DNA of 64,000 bases from Rothia endophytica (GTDB lineage Bacteria > Actinomycetota > Actinomycetes > Actinomycetales > Micrococcaceae), in the NCBI RefSeq assembly GCF_928381505.1, contig NZ_CAKMSJ010000004.1, positions 248,001-312,000 of the forward strand, written 5' to 3'. The notes below the pieces were generated by a model, which did no database searches, was not told the origin of the DNA, and was given only the letters and a program-made list of their open reading frames with translations. Every line of letters begins with the position of its first letter. The first letter of the stretch is position 1. Shown piece after piece: positions 1-7,435 of this stretch. The position numbers were made by a program, and so were the translations under genes.

Positions 1-617
1 GCACGATTGTTCCTACGGTAGTACCAGCCGACACTGTGCTGTTTTTATTCTTGCAGGGGAATGCCACATTTTTTGGTAGAGAGTGCGTTGTTGCCTATTT
101 GAGCTGGAGGTGGTGCTCCCAGCCTTTAACCACCAAAGAGCGGATTTATAACGAAAATCGGTATCGTGACGGATACTTTCTACGATGACACTACAAGTTG
201 TTCTGGTCTTGTACCCAATGGTGCCGTAATTTCCCGAGGCCCTCAAGTGCAGATACTCTGGCGTCAGGGTGCATGGGCCGTAGGTTGTACCGGAGGCTGC
301 CATTAGTGCCGGTGTAGCTGGTGCATCAGATGTAAAGTTTGCTCCGGTTGAGAGTGGTGCTTCAATATACTGCACCGTTGGATCGTCTGTTTGAAAATAG
401 TCACTGGTAGCGGGGAGCGTGCCTTCATTGAGCCAGCGTTCAACGACTGCTGAATCAGCATCAACTTCAGTTGTTTCTGGTGATGTAGAAGCTAATTCAG
501 GTGTCATTAAAGAGTCAGAATATGGGGGGCAGGAGAAGCATGGGCAACAGATATGCTCGAAGCCACTAGTAAAGCAGTAAAAGTTGCACAAAGTTGTTTG
601 TGGTATGAGAATTTCAC
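1..617 (-). pseudogene. Secreted protein gene, double frameshift, runs off window edge
   Basis: Reading leftward, an AAAGGAG ribosome site precedes a GTG start at 617. The first 36 codons give a clean Sec signal peptide (basic MKFSYHK start, hydrophobic core, AHA-type cleavage site), then this frame stops. The rest of the protein continues in another frame: a Ser/Thr/Pro-rich linker, then a domain with a G-x-x-G-x-K repeat-like motif, spaced cysteines (YGPC, TTCS) and a DFRYK-x-x-x-WW motif seen in small secreted actinobacterial proteins. The switch falls on a run of six G (524-529); one more base restores the frame. A second break lies at six T (69-74), after which a fitting C-terminus (KNV-x-FPCKN) resumes in another frame. 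Either the gene is decayed or phase-variable, or two homopolymers were under-called. Function unknown. The 3' end lies outside the window. Confidence 0.6.
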
Positions 618-1076
618 GGGGTACTCCTTTGAGTGGCTTGGTCAACCGTCTTTGGATGAACTTGGGGATCAAGAGGATTATTTAGTTCTTCCCGTACTGA
701 TTCACTCTGTGCTTGGCAAGAGTTATTTAAGATATCGATTCAATATTTTTTCTATGTGGGGTGCATTCATCGGGAAGGTGTATTTCATATGTGAGTACCT
801 GTTGGTTGTTCTGATAAGAGTTACAGGTTGCTTAACTTTCAATAGTTGCTGTCCAGCCTGTCTGGTCGGCTAATAGCCTCTACCTCTATAGATGCTCAAT
901 ATAATTACATCGCCAGTCACTCGGTTCTCACCGCCCAAGAGCCTGCACAGACAGCCAAGAGGGTGAGCTGCATCTCACTGCATAATGGTCTTTCAGCAAG
1001 GCGCGTTTCTGCAGTGCAAACCTGTGTAAACTTGCGGTTCATTACATACATACTCTTTTGAAGGCGAGGCTCGTTC
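618..1076. other. Intergenic region, no gene seen
   Basis: About 460 bases separate the divergent secreted-protein gene and the first permease. The short open frames here have no ribosome site or recognisable motif. It is AT-richer than its surroundings and must hold promoters for both flanking genes, but I could not pick a convincing -35/-10 pair. Confidence 0.5.
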
Positions 1077-2528
1077 ATGGCACAACCCACGACCGAAACT
1101 CAGCAGGGCGGCGAGCTCGCCCGCTCACTGTCCAACGGGCAGATGACCATGATTGCTCTAGGGCTTGCCGTTGGCACCGGCCTCTTTTTGGGCTCCGGTG
1201 CAGCTATTGGTATCGCTGGCCCGGCCGTCATCGTCTCCTACGCAATCGGCTCTCTCATTGCAGCTATTATCGGCGCCTGCGCCGGCGAAATGGCTGTGCG
1301 CTACCCCGTACGTGGCGGCTTTGGCACCATCGCAGGTAAGTTCCTGGGGCCCTTCTCTGGCTACCTCACCCGCTGGGCCTACTGGATGACCACCGTCACC
1401 CTGGCTGGAGCAGAAGTTGTAGCTGTGGGTAAATACATGGCCTACTGGTACCCCCAAGCACCCCTCTGGATCTGGGTCCTCATCGCAGGCACCGCTATCT
1501 TCGTGCTCAACCTGACCAGCGTAAAATCCTTCGGCACCGTGGAGTTCCTGCTCTCCTCCATCAAGGTCAGCGCCGTCATCCTCTTCATCATCTTCGGCCT
1601 AGCCCTGGTCTTCTTCGGTCTACCCGGTCAGGACGCCACCGGCGTAGCTAACCTGACCGCCGACGGTGGCTTCGTGCCCAACGGCCCCGCCTCCATCTGG
1701 CTGGCGCTCGCCGTGGTCATGTTCTCCTTTGGCGGTATCGAGCTGATCTCCATCTCAGCAGCAGAAGCTAAGGACCCCGTCCGCTCGGTCCGCTCCTCAG
1801 CCAAAGCGATGATGTGGCGCCTTGCCACCTTCTACGTGCTGTCCCTCTTTGTTGTTGTTGCCATCATTCCCTGGCGCAACGCCTCCCAGCTCACCGGCGA
1901 AATTGAAGGCTCCCCCTTCGTCATGGTCTTTACCGAACTAGGTATTCCCTACATCGGTGGCATCACCAACTTTGTTGTGCTCACCGCAGCCCTCTCCGGC
2001 GCTAACGCAGCTCTCTACGCCGCAACCCGCCTGCTGCACTCCCTAGGCCACGAGCGCATGGCACCCAAGGTGCTCTCCCGCACCAGCGGCAGTGGCATCC
2101 CCGCCATTGCACTGACTGTTTCCTCAGTGGGTGCTGTAGTTGCTATGGTCATGGCGATCTCAGGCGTCGGTAACATCTTCAGCTACATGATGGCACTAGT
2201 CACCATGTGCGTGCTGGTGGTCTGGACCATGATCCTGCTGTCCTACATCGCCTACAAGCGCAAGGAAGGCAACGCCTCACCCTTCCGCGTCTTTGGCGGC
2301 AGCGCAACCGCAGGCGTGGCGCTTGCCGGCGTTCTGGCAACCTTCATCGCCATGTTCTTCGTCAGCAGTACTATGATTACCTCCGTCAGCGTAGGTCTAG
2401 GGTTCTTCGCCCTGATTACCGTGCTCTACTTCGCCGGAGTCAACAAGCGGGTGCAAACCAGCGACGATGCCTTCGAAGAAGTGCGCACCGTTACTTCGCA
2501 AATCCCCGTCGCAAGCAAGAAGAGCTAA
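1077..2528 (+). CDS. Amino-acid permease, APC superfamily (AAT/GABA-permease type)
   Basis: A 483-residue inner-membrane protein with about twelve hydrophobic helices, usual for proton-coupled amino-acid permeases. The N-terminal RSLSNGQMTMIALG and following GTGLFLGSG is the helix-1 substrate-binding signature of the AAT family. FSFGGIELISISAAEAKDP in the middle is the conserved helix-6/loop motif. The cytoplasmic tail is short and acidic. It is followed after about 110 bases by a close paralogue on the same strand, so the pair may be co-transcribed. The substrate cannot be fixed from sequence; GabP, proline-specific or aromatic permeases are all possible. Confidence 0.85.
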   Translation: MAQPTTETQQGGELARSLSNGQMTMIALGLAVGTGLFLGSGAAIGIAGPAVIVSYAIGSLIAAIIGACAGEMAVRYPVRGGFGTIAGKFLGPFSGYLTRWAYWMTTVTLAGAEVVAVGKYMAYWYPQAPLWIWVLIAGTAIFVLNLTSVKSFGTVEFLLSSIKVSAVILFIIFGLALVFFGLPGQDATGVANLTADGGFVPNGPASIWLALAVVMFSFGGIELISISAAEAKDPVRSVRSSAKAMMWRLATFYVLSLFVVVAIIPWRNASQLTGEIEGSPFVMVFTELGIPYIGGITNFVVLTAALSGANAALYAATRLLHSLGHERMAPKVLSRTSGSGIPAIALTVSSVGAVVAMVMAISGVGNIFSYMMALVTMCVLVVWTMILLSYIAYKRKEGNASPFRVFGGSATAGVALAGVLATFIAMFFVSSTMITSVSVGLGFFALITVLYFAGVNKRVQTSDDAFEEVRTVTSQIPVASKKS

Positions 2529-2553
2529 ACTTAGACACAGTTCTTAAAAACTA

Positions 2554-2608
2554 AGGACGCCGTTGCCCGCACCCGCCTACTCGGCAGGGAACAGGGTGGC
2601 GGCGTCCT
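2554..2608 (+). promoter_or_regulatory. Inverted repeat between the two permease genes
   Basis: A perfect 9-bp inverted repeat (AGGACGCCG at 2554, CGGCGTCCT at 2600) encloses a GC-rich loop that can itself pair partly (CACCCGCC with GGGTGG). It starts 26 bases after the first permease stop and ends about 30 bases before the GTG of the second. There is no proper T-tract, so it is more likely an attenuator or mRNA processing/stability hairpin than a full terminator. Confidence 0.45.
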
Positions 2609-2639
2609 CTTGCATCACACCTACACACAAAGGCACACC

Positions 2640-4076
2640 GTGGCACAGTCTCACACACACCAGCCCGGCCTCAAGCGCTCGCTGACACACGGTCAAATGA
2701 CCATGATTGTACTGGGGTCAGCGCTGGGCACCGGCCTCTTTTTGGGTTCAAGCGGCGCTATTGCACTAGCTGGCCCCGCCGTTATTCTTTCCTACGCCAT
2801 CGGTTCACTGGTTGCCGCCATCATTGCAGCATCTACCGGCGAAATGGCGGTTCGCTACCCGGTACGCGGTGGGTTCGGTTCTATTGCCGGCCGCTACCTA
2901 GGTGCCTACGCTGGCTATCTGACCCGCTGGGCCTACTGGACCGTCACTGCAATTATTACCGGTATTGAGTTAGTCGCGGTGGGAGCCTACCTGCAGTACT
3001 GGTGGCCCGGTCTTGACCTCTGGGTGGGTATCGCTGTTTTTGGTGCGGTTATCATTCTGCTGAACATCCGTAGCGTCAAGTACTTTGGCACCATGGAGTT
3101 CTTCTTATCCTCCATTAAGGTCATTGCCCTGCTACTCTTCGTGTTGGTGGGCCTGGCTCTGGTCTTTGTAGGCTTCCCTGGTCACGAGGCGTCTGGCACC
3201 GCTAACCTCACCAATGATGGTGGATTTATGCCCATGGGTGTTGAGGGCGTCTGGCTGTCCCTGGCCGTTGTGATGTTCTCCTTCGGCGGCATTGAGATGC
3301 TGTCTATCTCTGCAGCAGAAGCTAAAGACCCGGTGCGTTCAGTACGCGCCTCTACTAAGGCCAACATGTGGCGTCTAGCCACTATCTACGTGGTCTCCCT
3401 CTTCATCGTGGTATCCATTATTCCCTGGCAGAAGGCGGCGCAGCTGGATGGTTCTGTTGAAGCGTCACCCTTCGTTTTGGTCTTCTCTGAAATTGGTGTG
3501 CCCGCCATTGCTGGTATTACTAACTTCATTATTCTGGTTGCAGCTCTATCAGCGGCCAATGCAAACCTCTACGCAGGCACCCGCCTTATGCACTCGCTCG
3601 CTGCTGAGAAGATGGCACCTGCCTCCCTGGGTCAGGTAAGCAATGGCGGCATTCCCGTGCGCTCCATGTGGGCATCCTGCTCAGGTGTGGTGCTGGCGAT
3701 GTTGTTGGCAATCTTCCAGCCCGGCGCCGCCTTTGGCATGATGATGACCCTCACCATGGTCTGCGCGCTCACGGTCTGGGTGCTGATTCTGTTGGCCTAC
3801 ATTGCATACAAGGGCGCCGAGGGTAACTCTTCTGCTTTCCGTATGTGGGGTGGACGCCTCACCGCGGGCATTGGAGTGCTCTTGCTCCTGGCTATTTGGG
3901 CCGCTCTTTTTGCCCGGACTGGCAATGCTCTTCCTGCCTCGATGGGTATTGGTTACTTCTTGATTCTCACCATGATTTACTTCGGTGTGGTCAAGCGGTC
4001 GCATACCGGGCATGAGGAGGCTTTCGCTGAAGCGGATGCAGCCGTAGCTTCTAATGCAGAAGTGAATGGACGATAA
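2640..4076 (+). CDS. Amino-acid permease, paralogue of the upstream gene
   Basis: A 478-residue APC-superfamily permease with about twelve helices, strikingly like its upstream neighbour: same RSLTHGQMTMI start, GTGLFLGSSG motif and FSFGGIEMLSISAAEAKDP motif. I chose the GTG at 2640 rather than the TTG ten codons earlier, because it gives an N-terminus (MAQSHTHQ) matching the paralogue's MAQPTTE and has AAGG about seven bases upstream. The pair probably arose by tandem duplication followed by divergence, perhaps splitting substrate range. Substrate unknown. Confidence 0.85.
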   Translation: MAQSHTHQPGLKRSLTHGQMTMIVLGSALGTGLFLGSSGAIALAGPAVILSYAIGSLVAAIIAASTGEMAVRYPVRGGFGSIAGRYLGAYAGYLTRWAYWTVTAIITGIELVAVGAYLQYWWPGLDLWVGIAVFGAVIILLNIRSVKYFGTMEFFLSSIKVIALLLFVLVGLALVFVGFPGHEASGTANLTNDGGFMPMGVEGVWLSLAVVMFSFGGIEMLSISAAEAKDPVRSVRASTKANMWRLATIYVVSLFIVVSIIPWQKAAQLDGSVEASPFVLVFSEIGVPAIAGITNFIILVAALSAANANLYAGTRLMHSLAAEKMAPASLGQVSNGGIPVRSMWASCSGVVLAMLLAIFQPGAAFGMMMTLTMVCALTVWVLILLAYIAYKGAEGNSSAFRMWGGRLTAGIGVLLLLAIWAALFARTGNALPASMGIGYFLILTMIYFGVVKRSHTGHEEAFAEADAAVASNAEVNGR

Positions 4077-4091
4077 CGCAAGCTACTTGCA

Positions 4092-4111
4092 ATTGAGAAC
4101 GATTTTCATAT
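4092..4111 (+). promoter_or_regulatory. Zur-like operator 1 with overlapping promoter
   Basis: ATTGAGAACGATTTTCATAT matches the actinobacterial Zur pattern (TGAnAAnnnTTnTCA palindrome). It sits between a TTGCAA-like -35 (4087) and TAGACT -10 (4111), where repressor binding would block RNA polymerase. The transcript from here would meet the hairpin at 4172-4206 before the CobW-like gene. Confidence 0.6.
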
Positions 4112-4126
4112 AGACTGTAGTTATCA

Positions 4127-4213
4127 ATGAATCGCATGGTCTTCAAGATGCGTTCACTGTCTGTGTGTTGGGGAGCCCCGCATCTCATCGGAGGTGTGGG
4201 GCTTCCTTTGTAG
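4127..4213 (+). CDS. Possible 28-codon leader ORF
   Basis: ATG at 4127 to TAG at 4211 gives a 28-residue peptide starting MNRMVFKMRS. It lies just downstream of the first Zur-like promoter and runs through the hairpin at 4172-4206. No ribosome site is evident, although start and predicted transcript end are close enough for a nearly leaderless message. It resembles nothing I know and may be chance; the alternative is an untranslated short RNA. Confidence 0.2.
   Translation: MNRMVFKMRSLSVCWGAPHLIGGVGLPL
4172..4206 (+). terminator. Hairpin terminator between the two Zur-like boxes
   Basis: GGAGCCCC pairs with GGGGCTTCC (one bulge), followed by a short T-rich stretch. It would end a transcript begun at the first Zur-like promoter, or late read-through from the permeases, before the second box. 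Confidence 0.45.
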
Positions 4214-4221
4214 CTATTGAT

Positions 4222-4257
4222 TTTGCAAATGAAAACCATTCTCATATACTGTTGAGT
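4222..4257 (+). promoter_or_regulatory. Zur-like operator 2 and promoter of the CobW-like gene
   Basis: AATGAAAACCATTCTCATAT at 4228-4247 is a second Zur-type palindrome. TTTGCA (4222) and TATACT (4245-4250) form a 17-bp-spaced promoter around it. The start point would be about 4257, so the ATG at 4258 is likely translated from a leaderless mRNA, common in actinobacteria. Confidence 0.7.
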
Positions 4258-5388
4258 ATGCATGTCACCGTCCTTTCATCCCTCAGCCTCTTTGCGCGCG
4301 ACGATGCTGCGCAGCTGCTCACCGGGCACCTGGCCGAACGTTACGGAGCCGTCACCCGCGTCCACTATGACGACCGCACCGAGGGGGAAGGCAAGGTTTT
4401 CTACCGAATCCACCAAACACTAGAGGGCGAATCAGCCTCTACCGCGCGTGAAGTTCGGCTAGGGGAAGCGGAGGATTGCACCAGTTGCTTCATCAGAGCA
4501 GATCTCGATGCTCTTCTGTCTGAAAATGCATACGACCGGGGAGCCTGCCTGCTGGTATTGCCCACCGGTGTTTCGACATCCGTGGTCATGGGCCTGGCTA
4601 ACCATCATTCCCATCTCGCCGTAGAAAGTGCCTGTCTGGCCTGCATTGGGGCAGAGCTAGAGGATGATCTCTGGTCATCTGAAACCCTCTCGTCGCAAGG
4701 GTCTACCTCCTGCTCTGATGAGCGTTCTCTGGGTGAGTTTTTCGCTGCTGAGCTTGCCTACGCTGATACTTGCGTGCTCACCCGCCACCCACTCGCTTGT
4801 CATGAGCCCTCTCAGGATGAGCGCGGGCGGGAAATTCTTGCCCACATTGCGCCCCACCTCACTGTTTTCCGTTCGGACATAGGGGCATCTAGTGGTTGCG
4901 GTTGCCATAGCTTTACCGCAGTGAGTGCCCGTTCGATGCCAGGTGCTCTCCATCTGCCTGAGAGCTTGCAGACCCCTGGTAACTCTAGCGCAGGCACATC
5001 AGAGACCGCCTCGGCTACCCCAGAAGAGCCTGCCGTGAGGAGATCAAGCACTACGACCGGTCATTTCACCACGGTTTTATTGACTAGCCCCCACCTCATC
5101 GATGCTCAGGCTTTGGGGCAGCACCTCCCCGCTATCGTCCAAGGCGCAGTGCGCGTGCGAGGGCACATCTGGCTCTCCAGCCACTACGATGAGCGCGTGG
5201 CGGTTGAAGGCATAGGCCCCACAGTCTGGCTGCAAACCCACCGCCCTTGGGCTGAAGAACCCAGCACCAGTATCGCCATTACTGGCGAAGATTTAGACCC
5301 CGCTGAGCTACAAGATTTACTGAACCGCTGCACCATCGATGGCGACGACATCGCTCGCCACCTCTTGCAGGAAACCAACCCCCGGTAA
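4258..5388 (+). CDS. CobW/COG0523-like zinc-starvation protein lacking a P-loop
   Basis: A 376-residue protein related to CobW/ZigA GTP-dependent metallochaperones. The N-terminal [16 protein letters not shown] aligns with the family's first strand and P-loop, but the GxxxxGK[ST] residues are gone. [11 protein letters not shown] occupies the place of the CxCC metal-binding motif (GC-x-CC-x-L-R-x-DL). A Ser/Thr/Pro linker near residue 240 leads to a CobW_C-like domain ([13 protein letters not shown]). ATG 4258 is chosen because the promoter and Zur-like box leave no room for the earlier in-frame starts. It is probably co-transcribed with the L36 gene 34 bases downstream and repressed by Zur when zinc is plentiful. 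Without a P-loop, GTP hydrolysis is doubtful; it may bind or buffer zinc. Confidence 0.7.
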   Translation: MHVTVLSSLSLFARDDAAQLLTGHLAERYGAVTRVHYDDRTEGEGKVFYRIHQTLEGESASTAREVRLGEAEDCTSCFIRADLDALLSENAYDRGACLLVLPTGVSTSVVMGLANHHSHLAVESACLACIGAELEDDLWSSETLSSQGSTSCSDERSLGEFFAAELAYADTCVLTRHPLACHEPSQDERGREILAHIAPHLTVFRSDIGASSGCGCHSFTAVSARSMPGALHLPESLQTPGNSSAGTSETASATPEEPAVRRSSTTTGHFTTVLLTSPHLIDAQALGQHLPAIVQGAVRVRGHIWLSSHYDERVAVEGIGPTVWLQTHRPWAEEPSTSIAITGEDLDPAELQDLLNRCTIDGDDIARHLLQETNPR

Positions 5389-5422
5389 GGGCAATCTGCC
5401 CTACCCAACCTCAAGGAGAGAA

Positions 5423-5545
5423 ATGAAAGTACGCAACTCACTGCGCTCACTGAAGAAAATGCCTGGCGCCCAGGTGGTCCGTCGCCGCGGCCGCACCTTC
5501 GTCATCAATAAGAAGAACCCTCGCTTTAAGGCGCGTCAGGGCTAA
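5423..5545 (+). CDS. rpmJ: Zinc-independent 50S ribosomal protein L36 (C-minus paralogue)
   Basis: This 40-residue basic protein ([17 protein letters not shown]..., ending [10 protein letters not shown]) is ribosomal protein L36. It lacks all the zinc-ribbon cysteines of the standard 37-residue form and has the C-terminal extension typical of the C-minus paralogue. Such forms replace zinc-bearing L36 under zinc starvation, freeing zinc from ribosomes. AAGGAG lies six bases before the ATG. It follows the CobW-like gene and so falls under the same Zur-like box. Confidence 0.92.
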   Translation: MKVRNSLRSLKKMPGAQVVRRRGRTFVINKKNPRFKARQG

Positions 5546-5562
5546 GGCATAGCGTCACGACC

Positions 5563-5619
5563 GTGCGCCCTAGCGCCGAGCGTGCACCCCTTAGGTGCAC
5601 GCTCGGCACTAGGGCGCAC
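5563..5619. terminator. Very long stem-loop after rpmJ
   Basis: A stem of about 26 bp with one internal mismatch (GTGCGCCCTAG-x-GCCGAGCGTGCACC against its complement) and a five-base loop. There is no T-tract. It ends the zinc operon, and its symmetry would work on either strand. Confidence 0.65.
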
Positions 5620-5665
5620 AGTCATATGTTAGGGGTGACAACCTGGGCAGCACTATCCTTAAAGC

Positions 5666-6127
5666 ATGACCACCCAAGCTCAGCCCAACGTCCTGACCGT
5701 CCACATTCCCCTGCGTTGGGGCGATATGGACGCTTACGGGCACATCAACAACGTCACCCTGCTGCAGATTTTAGAAGAGGCACGTATCGCGGTCTTTGGC
5801 GCCCCGCCGTCCTCAGGTAAAGGGTCAGCGCCCGCGCTTATTCCGCTCTTTAGCTCGATGGACGAGGGCACGCAGGCGCTGGTCGCTGAAAACCACATCA
5901 AATACCGCGCCCAGCTGGAATACCGCGGTGAGCCCGTGCGCATCGAAGTGCGTCTTACGGCGGTCACCCCGGCTACCCTGACCGTAACCTATGAAGTCTT
6001 TGACCCGGTGACCGGCACCCACTGCGTGAGTGGCTCCACTGTTCTGGCTTTTTATAGTTCAACCCACCAGCGGCTGACCCGCCTGACAAAAGAGCAACGT
6101 GACCTGTTGGCGGAATACACCAGCTAA
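5666..6127 (+). CDS. Acyl-CoA thioesterase, 4HBT hotdog family
   Basis: A 153-residue cytosolic protein with the FcbC/YbgC-type hotdog signature RWGDMDAYGHINN (residues 17-29), whose Asp is the catalytic residue. A long helix (LLQILEEARIAVFG) follows, and the central strand region HIKYRAQLEYRGEPVRIEV is typical of the fold. It should hydrolyse an acyl-CoA thioester; the acyl group cannot be told. It stands alone between the rpmJ hairpin and a convergent HAD gene. Confidence 0.8.
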   Translation: MTTQAQPNVLTVHIPLRWGDMDAYGHINNVTLLQILEEARIAVFGAPPSSGKGSAPALIPLFSSMDEGTQALVAENHIKYRAQLEYRGEPVRIEVRLTAVTPATLTVTYEVFDPVTGTHCVSGSTVLAFYSSTHQRLTRLTKEQRDLLAEYTS

Positions 6128-6184
6128 AGAGCTGAGTATGCCTGTTTTTATAGAGCACACCCTAAGCTGACAGGTGCTGGGGCC

Positions 6185-6871
6185 TTAGGTCAGTAGATCA
6201 GCCAGCTCTGCGTAGGTTGAAAAGGTGTAAGTGGGGATGGACTGGCTGGTATTGGGAACTCCACTCGGGTTGAACCAGGCTGTGTCGATGCCCGCCTTGT
6301 TGCCGCCCTGAATATCGGCGGTGAGGCTATCACCAATCATCAGGGCCTTGGAGGTAGTAAACCCGGGAATCTGCTCTGCTATTTTTTGGTAAAAAGCAGT
6401 TTCAGGCTTCTGGGTGCCCATCTGTTCCGAGATAAAGACCCTCTTAAAGTAGGAGCCGATGGAGGAGCGCTGCAGGCGGTTTTCCTGAATATAGGTGATG
6501 CCGTTGGTGGCTCCGTAAATTTCATACCCACGACGGGTGAGGGTGGCAAGAAGTTGCTCAGCTTGGGGGAAGGTCTGCCCCTGCCTACCGAGGAACTCTT
6601 GATAGCGAAGGGCTAAAGCAGCGCCGTCCTCATCCCTACCCAGCTCTGCGAACGTGCAAGAAAAGCGCGTATTGACTAGCTCAGCCTTGGTGAGCAGACC
6701 CTTTTCGAGGTCCTTCCACATCTGCCGGTTGACGCCGCGATAGACACTCTTGGCAGCTTGAACGTCGCCTACCTTGAGAGACTCCAGCAACTGGGTCAGC
6801 GCAACCTCCTCTGCCGTTGCAAAGTCGAGCAGAGTATGGTCGAGGTCAAAGAGCAAGAACTGATAAATCAC
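6185..6871 (-). CDS. HAD-superfamily hydrolase, YjjG-type nucleotidase
   Basis: A 228-residue cytosolic phosphatase. Motif I is FDLDHTLLDF near the N-terminus (Asp nucleophile and acid/base Asp). Motif II is GATNGI, motif III the Lys in GTQKPETAFY, and motif IV MIGDSLTADIQGG. An alpha-helical cap lies between I and II. The pattern and length fit YjjG/YfnB-like 5'-nucleotidases that remove non-canonical pyrimidine nucleotides. It is first of three minus-strand genes (with the SRPBCC and tgt genes upstream), but a 60-base gap leaves co-transcription open. Confidence 0.82.
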   Translation of the reverse strand: MIYQFLLFDLDHTLLDFATAEEVALTQLLESLKVGDVQAAKSVYRGVNRQMWKDLEKGLLTKAELVNTRFSCTFAELGRDEDGAALALRYQEFLGRQGQTFPQAEQLLATLTRRGYEIYGATNGITYIQENRLQRSSIGSYFKRVFISEQMGTQKPETAFYQKIAEQIPGFTTSKALMIGDSLTADIQGGNKAGIDTAWFNPSGVPNTSQSIPTYTFSTYAELADLLT

Positions 6872-6931
6872 CGTTAAGAAACACCCCTTCGCTGGCCCTT
6901 CCCCTCACAAATGCAGTTGCTGCGTGAGTGG

Positions 6932-7435
6932 CTAAGCCTTCTTTAATAGAGCCGCCAGGGACTCAAATGAACCCACCCAGCTTTCGCGGGAGTGCTCCTG
7001 AGCAGCCTCGGGCAGCGGGCCCTGGGTCAGGGTTACAATGGTGCCTTCGCCCACGCCGTCCTCGGTGATGGCGGTTCCGGGCTCAATCGAAATGCGCAGG
7101 GCAACCAGGGTGTCGCTGGGCTTACCCTGCGGGGTGGGCAGGGCTTCCCTGTATTCGATGAGGGTCGGTTCCTTCATCTCAATGAAGCGCATGTACATGG
7201 GCGCCTGGTACTTGGGGTTAACCGTGTGGCGCATAACGAACTGCTGGCGACCGCCGGTCACCGGTTCCATGGTCAGGGTGCTGGGAATGACCTTCCACTC
7301 CTTGGGGCCAAACCACTGCACGAAGAGCTTAGGGTCAAGGAAGGCGCCATAAATTTCCTCAGGGGTTGCCGAGAATTCATGGCGGTAGGTCAGCACCTCT
7401 GCGGGGTCTAGGTCTTCGAGTTCAAACTGATTCAT
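6932..7435 (-). CDS. SRPBCC (AHSA1-like) domain protein
   Basis: A 167-residue protein of the Bet v1-like START/AHSA1 fold. EFSATPEEIYGAFLDPKLFVQWFGP is the family's N-terminal helix-grip signature; ESWVGSFESLAALLKKA is the usual C-terminal helix. Members bind hydrophobic ligands or act as Hsp90 co-chaperone-like proteins; no enzyme activity is implied. Its ATG overlaps the stop of tgt (ATGA), so the two are translationally coupled. Confidence 0.8.
   Translation of the reverse strand: MNQFELEDLDPAEVLTYRHEFSATPEEIYGAFLDPKLFVQWFGPKEWKVIPSTLTMEPVTGGRQQFVMRHTVNPKYQAPMYMRFIEMKEPTLIEYREALPTPQGKPSDTLVALRISIEPGTAITEDGVGEGTIVTLTQGPLPEAAQEHSRESWVGSFESLAALLKKA

Noticed and set aside
553..873. 106-codon plus-strand frame over the start of the secreted-protein gene
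   Set aside because: It runs antisense across the signal peptide, has no ribosome site and no recognisable motif.
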